A stretch of DNA of 64,000 nt from PALSA-1004 sp963829085 (lineage in GTDB: Bacteria; Pseudomonadota; Gammaproteobacteria; Burkholderiales; SG8-41): the NCBI GenBank assembly GCA_963829085.1, contig CAWHHJ010000026.1, forward strand, positions 92,878-156,877, in the 5' to 3' direction. Positions 1-8,981 of this stretch are shown piece after piece (positions within the stretch are counted from its first letter, which is position 1; every line of letters starts with the position of its first letter). Position numbers and translations under genes: made by a program. Below the pieces are notes generated by a model that was given only the letters and a program-made list of their open reading frames with translations, was not told the DNA's origin and searched no databases.

Positions 1-320
1 ATGGATACCCAGCCGTCGGTGCCGCCAGTCGCATCGTGGATCGGACGAAAGAGGTCGGCGGCGCGCGTCAGATCTTCGAGCGCCAGTTCGATGAACAGCG
101 CTTCAGTCGACTTGTCCGCTGCCATCTTGCGCCGGATTGCGTCGTCATACGTGTCCGCGCTCCTGATTGCCTGATCGAAGATCGTCGGATTCGACGTGAG
201 TCCTGTCACGTCGAGCTCGCCGATGTAGCGGGCGAGTGCCCCGCTGTCGAGAAGCGCGCGCGTTATGTTGTCGAGCCACAAACTCTGTCCGAGATCGTGC
301 AATGCTCGCGTTGGTTTCAT
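1..320 (-). CDS. tal: Transaldolase, N-terminal part (cut by window edge)
   Basis: The gene reads leftwards from ATG at 320 and runs off the left edge, so only about 106 residues are visible. The N-terminus (MKPTRALHDLGQSLWLDNI, then ELDVTGLTSNPTIFDQA) matches the bacterial transaldolase family, including the conserved TSNPTIF motif at the start of the barrel. Transaldolase moves a dihydroxyacetone unit between sugar phosphates in the non-oxidative pentose phosphate pathway. The catalytic lysine lies outside the window. A transaldolase/glucose-6-phosphate isomerase fusion cannot be excluded. The 176 bases between it and the oxidase cluster presumably hold its promoter, but I see no clear motif. 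Confidence 0.85.
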   Translation of the reverse strand, partial: MKPTRALHDLGQSLWLDNITRALLDSGALARYIGELDVTGLTSNPTIFDQAIRSADTYDDAIRRKMAADKSTEALFIELALEDLTRAADLFRPIHDATGGTDGWVS

Positions 321-496
321 AGGTTTTCTGTGGATGCGTGATTAATCATTCGAAATCGCCACTTCCTTGGCGGAATGTATGACGACACTTGTACGGGTAA
401 TAGACATTTTCTTGTTGCGGTCGTTCGTGACCCGGTAGCATCATGGCGAGCGCAGCTTGCGCATTCGTCGGTGCCCGACAAACTGCTGATGTCCGA

Positions 497-775
497 TTAC
501 CGGGTTGCAAAGTCGGTGAATGTCAAACCGATCAGGATCGCGAGCCAGAAGAATCCGGCGATTGCGACGATTCTCAAGATATAGTGGCCGGATCGCAGGT
601 GCATGAAAAAGATCATAACTAAAATCGCTTTTGCAAAAGCGACGCCCACATTTATTACCGCGTTGAACGCGCCCAGAGACAGAAAGGCGCTGCCGAGCGT
701 AAGCAGCAGCAGGCCGAGGAGACTCAGCCAGACGAATATGTACGTTTTTGCGGTCGATACCGGATGAGCGATCAT
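497..775 (-). CDS. caa3-type cytochrome c oxidase subunit IV
   Basis: This is a 92-residue integral membrane protein starting MIAHPVSTAKTYIFVW, with three hydrophobic helices and a short loop carrying FFMHLRSGHY. It resembles the small prokaryotic cytochrome c oxidase subunit IV (COX4_pro/CyoD-like), an accessory subunit that stabilises the oxidase. I chose ATG at 775 because it overlaps the subunit III stop as ATGA. The longer open frame upstream would run back into subunit III. It is the last gene of the act-caa3 cluster. Confidence 0.8.
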   Translation of the reverse strand: MIAHPVSTAKTYIFVWLSLLGLLLLTLGSAFLSLGAFNAVINVGVAFAKAILVMIFFMHLRSGHYILRIVAIAGFFWLAILIGLTFTDFATR

Positions 776-1419
776 GAACGCGAGACCAGATACAGCAGCG
801 GATACAAAAATATCCATACGATATCCACCAGATGCCAATAGAGTCCGCTTACCTCGACCGGCGTGAAGTACGCGGGACTATATGCGCCGCGCGATGCCAT
901 CGCGGCAATCGTCGCGACGACGCCGATACCGATGACCATATGCAGCGAATGGAGGCCCGTGGTTAGGAAGTAAAGGTAAAAGAAGAGCTCCACTGCATGC
1001 CGATCGGCGCCGGCATAGGCGAAATTGAGTCCTGGTACGAGGTGCTCCCCATAGTCCAGGTAGTATTCGGTCGCTTTAATGGCCAGGAACACGATGCCGA
1101 GTGCAATGGTCGTGCATAGCCAGCCAACCAATGGTCTACTCAACCCGAGTTTCGCTGCACGCACACCCAGCGCCATCGTCAGGCTGCTCGTCAGCAACAC
1201 CGCCGTATTGATGCTGCCGAGTGTAATGTTGGTGAGGCGGCTCGCGCTGGCAAAAGCTTCCGGATGGTTGAAGCGTGTCATCGTGTAAACGGCAAACAAT
1301 ACGCCGAAGAACAGTACCTCCGTCGCCAGGAACACCCAGATACCAAGATCGGCCGCGCTCCGTTGCTGCTGCGCATCGTCGTATTGACGCGCGACGAGGA
1401 CGGCAGCGCTATTGCTCAT
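772..1419 (-). CDS. ctaE: Cytochrome c oxidase subunit III
   Basis: The 215-residue protein (MSNSAAVLVARQYDDAQQQ...) has the hydrophobic pattern and conserved acidic positions of heme-copper oxidase subunit III: GIWVFLATEVLFFGV, a GSINTAVLLTSS helix, FFYLYFLTTGLHSLHM and YWHLVDIVWIFLYPLLY. It has five apparent membrane helices, as in the short bacterial type. An AGGAG ribosome-binding site lies just before ATG 1419. As sequenced, subunit I reads straight into this gene with no stop. Removing one A of the AA pair just upstream puts the subunit I stop over the ATGA, so I treat the apparent I-III fusion as an artefact. Confidence 0.88.
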   Translation of the reverse strand: MSNSAAVLVARQYDDAQQQRSAADLGIWVFLATEVLFFGVLFAVYTMTRFNHPEAFASASRLTNITLGSINTAVLLTSSLTMALGVRAAKLGLSRPLVGWLCTTIALGIVFLAIKATEYYLDYGEHLVPGLNFAYAGADRHAVELFFYLYFLTTGLHSLHMVIGIGVVATIAAMASRGAYSPAYFTPVEVSGLYWHLVDIVWIFLYPLLYLVSRS

Positions 1420-3028
1420 CGGGCGCTCCTGCCTTGAATACGCATAAGGCCCCTCTGTCACCACCGGTACTGTCGCGAAATTACCGGTGGTCGGCGGCGA
1501 TGTCGTTTTCCATTCGAGTCCCGTCGCGCGCCACGGGTTCGGTCCTGCGGGTTTGCCGTAGCGCAGCGACCACAGCAGATAGCAAAGTGGCAACAGATAG
1601 CCAACGGCAAGAATGGATGCGCCGGCGGAAGACAACACGTTCAGCACCTGGAACTCGGGTGGATATTCGTGGTAGCGGCGCGGCATGCCGAGATAGCCGA
1701 GAACGAACTGCGGGAAAAATGTGAGGTTGAAGCCGAAGAAGACGAGGATCGCGGCGAAACGCGCCCACGCATCCGAGTACATGCGGCCGGTCATCTTCGG
1801 CCACCAGAAATGCATGCCGCCAAGAAACGCCATGACCGCTCCGCCGACCATGATGTAATGAAAATGGGCGATCACGAAATAGGTATCGTGCACGTGCACG
1901 TCTATCGCCAGCGATGCGAGAAAGAGTCCGGTCATTCCACCGATAGTAAAAAGCGCGATGAAGCCCAGTACATAAAGCATCGGCGCATGAAACGATATTG
2001 ATCCTTTGTATAGCGTCGCTGTCCAGTTGAAGACTTTTATCGCTGACGGTATGGCAACGAGGAATGTAAGGATGGAGAAGACCGTCCCGGCGTAGATCGA
2101 TTGCCCGCTCACGAACATATGGTGTCCCCATACGAGGAATCCGATAATCGCAATCGCTAGCACGGCATAGGCCATGGCGCGGTAGCCGAACATCATTCTT
2201 GCGCGCGAAGCAGGTGATGATTTCGCTGACGACGCCCATCGCGGGCAGAATCATCACATACACCGCAGGGTGCGAATAGAACCAGAAGAGATGTTGAAAG
2301 AGGAGCGGGTCGCCGCCGAGCGCCGGGTCAAAGACGCCAACGCCGAAGAAGCGCTCGATGGACATGAGAAATAACGTCATCGCCAGCACCGGAGTTGCAA
2401 GCACAAAAATGACGCTCGTCGCGTACATGCACCAGATAAAGAGCGGAAGGCGAAACCAGGTCATGCCGGGCGCACGCATCGTGTGGATCGTGACGATGAA
2501 ATTGATACCGGTAAGAATCGTGGAAAACCCGACCACAAAGACACCGGCTACTGCGGCGAACACGTGCGTATTCGAGAACATGGTGGAGAACGGTGTATAA
2601 AACGTCCAGCCGGTATCAACGCCTCCCATGAGGAGCGCACCAACGGTAAACACGCCTCCGGCTATATACAGGTACCAGCTCGCGAGGTTGAGACGCGGAA
2701 ACGCCAGGTCGCGCGCGCCGATCATAAGCGGCACAAGAAAATTGCCCATCGTCGACGGAATCGACGGAATAAGAAAGAACCAGACCATGATCACGCCGTG
2801 CATTGTGAAAAGCTTGTTGTACGTTTCGGCGCTAACGACATCGCCTGTAGGAGTCACGAGCTCGAGGCGGATCAGCGTTGCTGCCGCGCCGCCGATAAAA
2901 AAGAACAGCGTTATGGAAATCGCGTACAAGACCGCAATACGCTTATGATCGACGCTCGATAGCCATGACCATAAACTGAATCCGTCTTCGAGATAACTGG
3001 CGGCTGACGGTACCGTCACGGCGCTCAT
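1416..3028 (-). CDS. ctaD: caa3-type cytochrome c oxidase subunit I (two suspected +1 indels)
   Basis: This is the catalytic heme-copper subunit that reduces oxygen and pumps protons; the restored length is 536 residues. Visible motifs are HGVIMVWFFLIP, the active-site YSHPAVYVMILPAMG segment (CuB histidine and cross-linked tyrosine region) and VHDTYFVIAHFHYIMVGG with the heme and CuB histidines. The frame breaks near 2205: TTCGCGCGCAAGAATGATG needs one A removed to continue as KMMFGYRAMAYA. A second extra base near 1430 hides the stop. Both halves are fully conserved, which argues for sequencing error. The start at 3028 overlaps the subunit II stop. Confidence 0.9.
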
Positions 3029-3987
3029 CGCACTTCTCCCGGTTGGGCGGTCTTTAACGACTTCACGTACTCAATGATTTCCAGCAGCGCATCCTCAGTG
3101 ATCTGTCCCTGGAATGACGGCATGATCGGCGCGTAGCCCGCCGTGATCTCCTTGCGCGGTAACAGCACCGAGTCATGGATGTATCGCTCGTCCGCTATCA
3201 CCGTCGAGCCGTCCGCGAGCTGAACCGGCCTGCCGAAGAGACCTTCCAGTTTTGGTGCGTGCACGGACGCGCTGGCGCCATGGCACCCGCTGCAGCCGTA
3301 CTCGCGGAAGTGCGCTGCTCCCTGTGCGGCCATCGAGCCGGTGCTGTTGCCGCTCGCAAGCCAGCGCTCGAATGCCGCCGGTTCCATCACGACGACGCGT
3401 CCCACCATTCTCGAGTGATCGGTGCCGCAGTACTGCGAGCAAAAGAGTTGGTAGTCGCCAGGTTTCGTCGCCTCGAACCAGAGCGTCGTATAACGCCCCG
3501 GCAGAACGTCCTGCTTGATGCGGAATGCCGGCATGAAAAAATCGTGGATCACATCCTGCGAAGTCATCACCAGCTTCACCGGCCGTCCTGCTGGCACATG
3601 CAATTCGTCGATCTCGCGCCGGCCGCCGGCATGCTCGAGTTTCCACATCCATTGCTTGCCGACTACGTACACGACCATCGCGTTGGCCGGCGGGGTCGCG
3701 TAGTCGTAATAGATCTCCGCCGACCACGCGAACATTGCCATGAACAGAACCAGTGGAATTGTCATCCACGCGATTTCTATCCGGCGGTTTATCCGGTTTT
3801 GCGCTTGCTCATCGACCGTCTCGCGGTTGGCGCTCGAGCCGCTTCGGTATCTGATGGCGAAGAAGACAATCAAGAACGCGACCGTCGACGCCACGAGTCC
3901 CGCGAGCGCCAGCCACACGAAGAAAACGATATCGACGCTGCTTGCCAGCGCGGATGCTTTCTCGGGAAACAGCGGAAAAGACCACAT
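3025..3987 (-). CDS. ctaC: Cytochrome c oxidase subunit II with fused cytochrome c domain
   Basis: The 320-residue protein starts MWSFPLFPEKASALASS. It has two N-terminal membrane helices, then a cupredoxin domain with the CuA site CSQYCGTDHSRM, including the Cys-x3-Cys-x3-His-x2-Met spacing. A C-terminal class I cytochrome c domain has CSGCH and a distal methionine in APIMPSFQG. The added heme domain defines the caa3 type, which takes electrons directly from its reductase. ATG 3987 follows the restored SCO stop (3990) by two bases. As sequenced, SCO and this gene share one frame, which one extra G in a GGG run near 4011 explains. Confidence 0.92.
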   Translation of the reverse strand: MWSFPLFPEKASALASSVDIVFFVWLALAGLVASTVAFLIVFFAIRYRSGSSANRETVDEQAQNRINRRIEIAWMTIPLVLFMAMFAWSAEIYYDYATPPANAMVVYVVGKQWMWKLEHAGGRREIDELHVPAGRPVKLVMTSQDVIHDFFMPAFRIKQDVLPGRYTTLWFEATKPGDYQLFCSQYCGTDHSRMVGRVVVMEPAAFERWLASGNSTGSMAAQGAAHFREYGCSGCHGASASVHAPKLEGLFGRPVQLADGSTVIADERYIHDSVLLPRKEITAGYAPIMPSFQGQITEDALLEIIEYVKSLKTAQPGEVR

Positions 3988-3989
3988 AG

Positions 3990-4807
3990 CTATTTGACGG
4001 TACGCGTCACCCTTGGTGCGCCGCATCCTCGATATACGAACGAGCCACGCCAACAAGAGAGTCAACATGGCAACGGCGGTCCAGCGCAGGGTGCTCATGA
4101 CTATGCCGCTATATTTCCCGTTCACCGGGTCGAAATGAAAGCACAGAAGAAGCAGGCGTTGGACGGGTGATGACACGCGCTCGACGGCTGCTGCGCTCAA
4201 AGCGGTCTTCAGGTCGGCAGACTTGAATTCAAAGCCGAACAGATACTGCGCAATCACGCCTTCGGGCGTTAAGACGACGATGCCCGCCGGATGCGCATAC
4301 TGGTGGCTATCAACATCGAAGAAGTAATGAAATCCAGCCGCCGACGTGAGCGATGCGATGTCGCCATGGCTCCCGGTCAACAAATGCCACGCGCCTGCGT
4401 TATTGCGCTGCGTTGCCTGCTCGAAATAAACAGCCTTCTTCGAATGAGCAAGCGCCGGTGAATCATGTGGATCGATGCTGACCACGAGGACGACATACTG
4501 GCGGCCTGGCGCTAGATCGGTCTGTTCTAGCGTCTGGCACAAGATTGGCGATAAAGGTCGGGCACAACGTCGAGCACCCGAAGTACGAAAACACCAACAC
4601 TATCGGCGCAGTACCACGATAGTCGCCGATGCTCACGGCGCTTCCCGTTTCGTCACGAAATCGCAGGTCAGACGGCACGACCGCGGATAGATGTTGATCG
4701 AAGCCGACGCGATCCGCGATATTTTGCGTCGACAGTGGGACCGCGGCGCATACGCAAGGGAAGAAGCAGCACTGCGCAAGTATCAATATCCATGCGTGTC
4801 TGCTCAT
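3990..4807 (-). CDS. SCO1/SenC copper chaperone (two suspected +1 indels)
   Basis: SCO proteins insert copper into the CuA site of oxidase subunit II, which is the next gene here. The sequence has an N-terminal hydrophobic signal, a thioredoxin-like fold with the copper motif FGCSTLCPT (Cys-x3-Cys), the conserved histidine region VDSHQYAHPAGIVVLTPEG, and a C-terminal membrane helix. Frames break near 4545: ATCGCCAATCTTGTGCCAGA needs one G removed to read IANLCQTLEQTD. A second break near 4011 hides the stop. The start MSRHAWILIL is preceded by AGGA, and the stop of the upstream gene lies two bases before it. Confidence 0.85.
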
Positions 4808-4809
4808 GT

Positions 4810-5197
4810 CTATCGTTCCTGTCGACCAGCGGACGCTCTGCTTTGTGGATGCGTTGCGCTCGACGATCAATTGCATGGCGCGCTCGATTGGTATGCGGAT
4901 GAGACCGTTGCGCCGGTCTATCCATGCATATTCATGAAGCAGCCCGTATTTCTTCCGCCTTAGCACTGTCAGGTCCAGGTCCGGTGCGCTCTGCAGGCGA
5001 GGCGCATCATTCGGCTCGGATGCGCTGACAGCAGACGCCGGTGCTGTGGTGCGCTCGGGGTGCAACACTTTGAGGGTCGCGAAGGCTATGAGCGCGACGA
5101 TGATCAGCACTGCCGCGAGGCCGACGCCGGTGAAGACAATGCGCCGCCCGCTAACATCGGACACTTCATGTTGGGGCCGAGGCGGAGACTGCGACAT
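4810..5197 (-). CDS. Small single-span membrane protein in the actG position (one suspected indel)
   Basis: The restored length is 128 residues (MSQSPPRPQHEVSDVSGRR...). A cytoplasmic proline-rich tail is followed by one membrane helix (FTGVGLAAVLIIVALIAFAT) and a periplasmic part with RLQSAPDLDLTVLRRKKYGL, YAWIDRRNGLIRIPIERAM. The last segment resembles small proteins of unknown function found beside oxidase and SCO genes. It starts four bases after actF. One extra A near 4875 removes its stop. Without it the protein ends ...RASAGRQER with TAG two bases before SCO. It sits where actG is found in other ACIII operons, but I cannot show homology to ActG. Confidence 0.65.
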
Positions 5198-5201
5198 GGC
5201 G

Positions 5202-6359
5202 TCAGACACGGTCCACCGCTTCGGTTTGCACGTGCGTTGTCGCCGATGACGCGGTTGCGCCGTTGCTCGTGCGCATGAACGCTGCAAGCCACAAGCCGCC
5301 AAGCGCGAGCGCTGCCGATGCATCACTCCAGTAAACAGCAAATCCTGTGGACCGGAATGTCGGCGTGACAAGCCAAAAGGCGTCAACGAGGTGCGCGAGC
5401 AGGATCGTTGCGGCGAGAGCGGCGAGCGCACGCGGTGCACGTTTTACCCGGCGCGAGAGGAGTACCAGGAATGGAAGCGCGAAATGAAACACAACGAGCA
5501 CCAATGCGATAAGTCGCCAACTCGTTTGCACGCGCGGCAGATACCAGACAATCTCATTTGGAAGGTTCTCTGCCCAGATAATCAGATACTGAGTGAAGGC
5601 TAAGTACGCCCAGGTCATAACAAACATCAGCAGAAGGTTGCCGAGGTCGTGAAATACCTGTCTGTGCTCGCTGTCTTCCCCAGGTCGAAACCACGCGGTG
5701 AACACGGTTGCGAACGAAAAAGCGCACAGCGCCTGGCCGATACCTGCGAGAAGTCCGAAAGTGGTCGAGTACCACTGCGGTGTTAACGACATGATCCAGT
5801 CCACGGCCGCGAAAGTGACAGTGACGCCGTAAACGAGCAGCCCCACCGCGGAGATCGCGCGCAACCGTTTTGCGCTGCCTGGATCGCTGCCCGCGTGGCG
5901 CGCAAATGACCATTTGTGCAACAGGTGCGAAAGTGCTGTCCATGCCGAGAAATATATTGCGACACGCAACAGGAAAAAGAACGCATTGAGATACCATTCC
6001 TTCGCCTCGATCAACGGCGTGGAGAGCGCGTGGTCCGGATTTGCCCACACATAGAGGTGCTGCATACCGAGCCACAAAGGTATCGATAGCAGCAGTAAGA
6101 ATGGAAGGCTCGACAGCGCTGCCTCGAGCACGGGTCTGATGAGCTCGCCCCATGCTCCGCCGGTCAGATTGTGGACCATCAGCAGCACCATGCTTCCCAG
6201 CGGAATGCCCAGGAGAAACCACCACACGAATAAATATGATTGCAACGCCGCTTGAAGATCAAGGTAGGCGCTAACCGCCAGCAAACATGCGGCTAGCGCT
6301 CCAATCGTCCACGTGAAACGATACACGCGGCGTTGCGCGATAGCGCCGGGCGCGATCAT
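5202..6359 (-). CDS. actF: Alternative complex III subunit ActF (NrfD-like membrane subunit)
   Basis: The 385-residue protein has about ten hydrophobic helices of the NrfD/PsrC-like ActF type: FVWWFLLGIPLGSMVLLMVHNLTGGAWG, WANPDHALS, KEWYLNAFFFLLRVAIYF, VDWIMSLTPQWYSTTFG, LAFTQYLIIWAENLPNE. The motif order is typical of ActF quinol:cytochrome c oxidoreductase subunits. ActF is a core membrane subunit lying next to the oxidase in ACIII-oxidase supercomplexes. The frame is intact, and the start overlaps the actE stop. Confidence 0.88.
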   Translation of the reverse strand: MIAPGAIAQRRVYRFTWTIGALAACLLAVSAYLDLQAALQSYLFVWWFLLGIPLGSMVLLMVHNLTGGAWGELIRPVLEAALSSLPFLLLLSIPLWLGMQHLYVWANPDHALSTPLIEAKEWYLNAFFFLLRVAIYFSAWTALSHLLHKWSFARHAGSDPGSAKRLRAISAVGLLVYGVTVTFAAVDWIMSLTPQWYSTTFGLLAGIGQALCAFSFATVFTAWFRPGEDSEHRQVFHDLGNLLLMFVMTWAYLAFTQYLIIWAENLPNEIVWYLPRVQTSWRLIALVLVVFHFALPFLVLLSRRVKRAPRALAALAATILLAHLVDAFWLVTPTFRSTGFAVYWSDASAALALGGLWLAAFMRTSNGATASSATTHVQTEAVDRV

Positions 6360-7018
6360 TTTCCGCTCTTCTCGAGCGCGCTTCGCGCCTCCGCCGGCAT
6401 ATCGGCGGCACTCGCGTGCTGGCTCAGTTGCAGCGCCCGTATGTATGCGACGATGGCCCAGCGGTCTGGCGGATCCACGCGGTCGGCGTACGAATACATG
6501 ACGCCATAGCCGTTGGTGATGACACCGTAGATGTGTGAGTCCGGTGCCTTGCGCAGCTTGTCACTATGGTAAGTGGGCGGATGCGGAAAACCGCGGCGAG
6601 CTACCATTCCGTCGCCATCGCCTGCCTCGCTGTGGCATGGCGAGCAGTAGATATTGAAACGCTCCTGTCCGCGCTTGAGGAGCTCCATCGTGACAGGCAG
6701 AGGGTTGACCTGAGAGTCGGGTCGCGCGCTTTGCGGCAGCAGGTCGGCTTTTACATGGCCGGACTCGTCGATCGGATAGATTGGCGCGGCGCGTTCGGGC
6801 AGTGCCTCCTCGCCGAGTCGTCCGCTGGATGTAGCGGCCGATGCGCCGGCGCTTCGAGCAACGGTTCCCGGCTCGTCCGGCCGCGCTGACTGGCGATTTC
6901 GCCACAGCGTGCTCGTTGCGAGGGGTTTATATTTTGGCTGGTTGTACATGTCCTGCATGGCTTTTTCGCAGCCGCAAAGAAGAAGCGCCGCGCAGACCGC
7001 TGTTATTCGCATGTACAT
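6356..7018 (-). CDS. actE: Alternative complex III subunit ActE (monoheme cytochrome c lipoprotein)
   Basis: This 220-residue secreted cytochrome c starts MYMRITAVCAALLLCGCEKA. A hydrophobic segment ends in a cysteine-containing LLCGC motif consistent with a lipoprotein. DMYNQPKYKPL is the signature found after the signal in ActE. One heme motif is present (CSPCH), with a methionine in GYGVMYSYADRV as probable distal ligand. It would transfer electrons from ActA/B towards the oxidase. As sequenced it is in one frame with actD. That reading bypasses the actD stop and is probably an indel artefact. An internal ATG at 7012 is an alternative start. Confidence 0.85.
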   Translation of the reverse strand: MYMRITAVCAALLLCGCEKAMQDMYNQPKYKPLATSTLWRNRQSARPDEPGTVARSAGASAATSSGRLGEEALPERAAPIYPIDESGHVKADLLPQSARPDSQVNPLPVTMELLKRGQERFNIYCSPCHSEAGDGDGMVARRGFPHPPTYHSDKLRKAPDSHIYGVITNGYGVMYSYADRVDPPDRWAIVAYIRALQLSQHASAADMPAEARSALEKSGK

Positions 7019-7056
7019 TGCAATGTCTTCGATGTGTACTTGCGCAGGCATCGCAG

Positions 7057-7594
7057 TTACTGCCTTACCTCCGCCACCTTCAGCGGTTGCAGATTCGATT
7101 AAAAATTCGCCGGTCCTGCGCCGTTCAAATTTCGGATCTGCGCACTCGATGCAAAGAAAAAACCGGTTGCGCGATGCAAGATCAAACTCGGGCGCGTTGA
7201 ATATGGGGTGATACAGCTTTGGCAAGCCATTAAGAATCAGCATGCCGAGAAACGCTGCGAGCGCGGCACCGAGCACTGTCATCTCGAACGTCGCGGCAAT
7301 AAAAGCCGGCCAGCTGTGCAGCGGCCTGCCGCCCGAATTAATCGGGTAATCGATAACGGCTGTATACCATTGGAGGAAATAGCCGCCGGCGCCGCCCGCA
7401 ATTCCGCCGATCAGCGTAGTCAGCGCGATGCGATCGTGGCGGAACCCGAGCGCATCACTCAAGCCGTCAACGGAAAACGGAGCGTACGCATCTATTCTGC
7501 GATAGCCATCGGCACGCGCGCGCTTCGCCGCATGGACTAACGCTTTTTCATCGCCGAATTCCGCGATCAGACCGTAGAGCGGATCTGAGCTCAT
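7057..7594 (-). CDS. actD: Alternative complex III subunit ActD (DUF3341)
   Basis: This is a 178-residue membrane subunit of the DUF3341 family: YGLIAEFGDEKALVHAAKRA, YAPFSVDGLSDALGF, then two helices (LIGGIAGGAGGYFLQWY and FEMTVLGAALAAFLGMLI) and GLPKLYHPIFNAPEFD. ActD bridges the membrane and peripheral parts of ACIII. Just before the end the frame should change: removing one A of the AA at 7099-7100 gives EFLSNLQPLKVAEVRQ and TAA at 7057, the usual type of ActD C-terminus. The uncorrected reading runs on into actE. The start overlaps the actC stop. Confidence 0.82.
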
Positions 7595-8979
7595 AAGTCG
7601 CCGCCTTTTTTATCGTGCGCAAGCTTGCGCATTTCGGAGATCGAAATCGCCGGCAGGAATCGCACGAACATCAAAAACAGCCAGCCGAATGCGCCGACCG
7701 ACCCGAGCAGAATCGCCCAGTCCCAGAAGGTCGGGTAGAACATGCCCCAGCTTGACGGCAGAAAGTCGCGATGGAGACTGGTCACAATGATCATGAAGCG
7801 CTCGAGCCACATGCCGATGTTGACGATGATGGAAAGCGCAAACAGGGTCGGCACGCTCAGACGCACTCGCTTGAACCATAAACATTGAGGGATGATGACG
7901 TTGAACAGAATGACGATCCAGTAAATGGGCGCGTACGGCCCGATCATCCGGTTCATGATCATGTATTCTTCGAACTGATCGGCGCTATAGAAGGCCATGA
8001 AAATTTCGACGCCATAGCTGTATGCGACGAGCAGGCCGCACACCAGCATGATCTTTGCGATGTTGTCGAGGTGTCGCGCGGTAATGAAATCTTTCAAGCC
8101 GAAAATTGCGCGCAACGGGATCGAGATTGTCAGCGCCATCGCGAAACCGGAGAACAGAGCACCAGCGACAAAGTAAGGCGGGAATATCGTGGAGTGCCAT
8201 CCCGGCGTGTTGCCGATCGCGAAGTCGAGCGACACCACGCTGTGCACTGAAATTACGAGTGGTGTTGCAAGGCCTGCCATCAGCAGATACGCCGTATCGA
8301 AGCGGTGCCACTGCCGCGCTTCGCCCCGCCAGCCAAGCGCGGCAAGCCCATACATAATTTGGCTCGCGCGGCCGGCGGCCCGGTCGCGCAGCGTTGCGAG
8401 ATCGGGAATCAAGCCCCATGTACCAGAAAAGGATCGAGACGATGATGTATGTGCCGATTGCGAAAATGTCCCAGACCAGCGGACTGCGCCACTGCGGCCA
8501 TAAATTCATGATGTCGGGGTAGGGCGTCAGCCAATAGAAAAACCATGGACGTCCAAGGTGCAGAATCGGCATCAGACCCGGCCATTGCGACGGCGAATAT
8601 TGTCATCGCCTCGGCAAAGCGATTGATCGAGGTACGCCATTTCTGCCGCAGCAATAGAAGAAAAGCGGAAATGAACGTTCCGGCATGGCCGATGCCGACC
8701 CACCATACGAAGTTCGTTATCGCGAATGCCCAGGCAACCGGAATATCAACACCCCAGATGCCGACACCTTTGTAGAACAGGTAAGCGATCGCAGCGACAA
8801 AGAGAACGGTCAAGGCACTACAAAATGCGAAACCTGCGATCCAGCCCCAATGCGTCGGCCGCGTGAGAACAATGTCGCTGATCTTGTCTGATATGGATCC
8901 GTATGAATAAGCACCCTTCAGCACTCTGAAGACGCGACTCGGCGAGTGGATCGACAGTGGAGGTGATGGCGGGAGGCAT
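7591..8979 (-). CDS. actC: Alternative complex III subunit ActC (NrfD-like, three suspected +1 indels)
   Basis: ActC is the large polytopic quinol-binding membrane subunit of ACIII; the restored length is 461 residues. Segments in order are YSYGSISDKISDIVLTRP, WWVGIGHAGTFISAFLLL, MPILHLGRPWFFYWL, PYPDIMNLWPQWRSPLVWD, and then the C-terminal half with FAIGNTPGWHSTIFPPYFVAG and MWLERFMII, all typical of ActC. Frame breaks lie in the CCC run at 8577-8579, at about 8415 (a G4 or TT run on the coding strand) and at about 8930. The proposed ATG at 8979 is two bases after the actB stop and needs the third correction. Otherwise GTG at 8924 is the first in-frame start. Confidence 0.85.
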
Positions 8980-8981
8980 GA

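Noticed and set aside
36..341. Plus-strand 101-residue frame at the left edge
   Set aside because: It is the antisense shadow of the transaldolase gene start on the minus strand.
772..2196. Apparent fusion of oxidase subunit I C-terminus with subunit III
   Set aside because: Such I+III fusions exist in some bacteria, but here subunit III has its own AGGAG and ATG. Deleting one A just upstream creates a stop over the ATGA, in line with the other +1 errors.
3175..4170. Long plus-strand open frame opposite subunit II and SCO
   Set aside because: It is an antisense shadow with no signal, motif or coherent composition. The opposite strand encodes a well-supported gene.
3025..4542. Apparent SCO-subunit II fusion protein
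   Set aside because: One extra G in a GGG run explains the missing stop. The corrected stop lies two bases before the subunit II start.
6356..7594. Apparent ActD-ActE fusion
   Set aside because: The corrected frame gives a normal ActD C-terminus and stop at 7057, while ActE has its own signal sequence.
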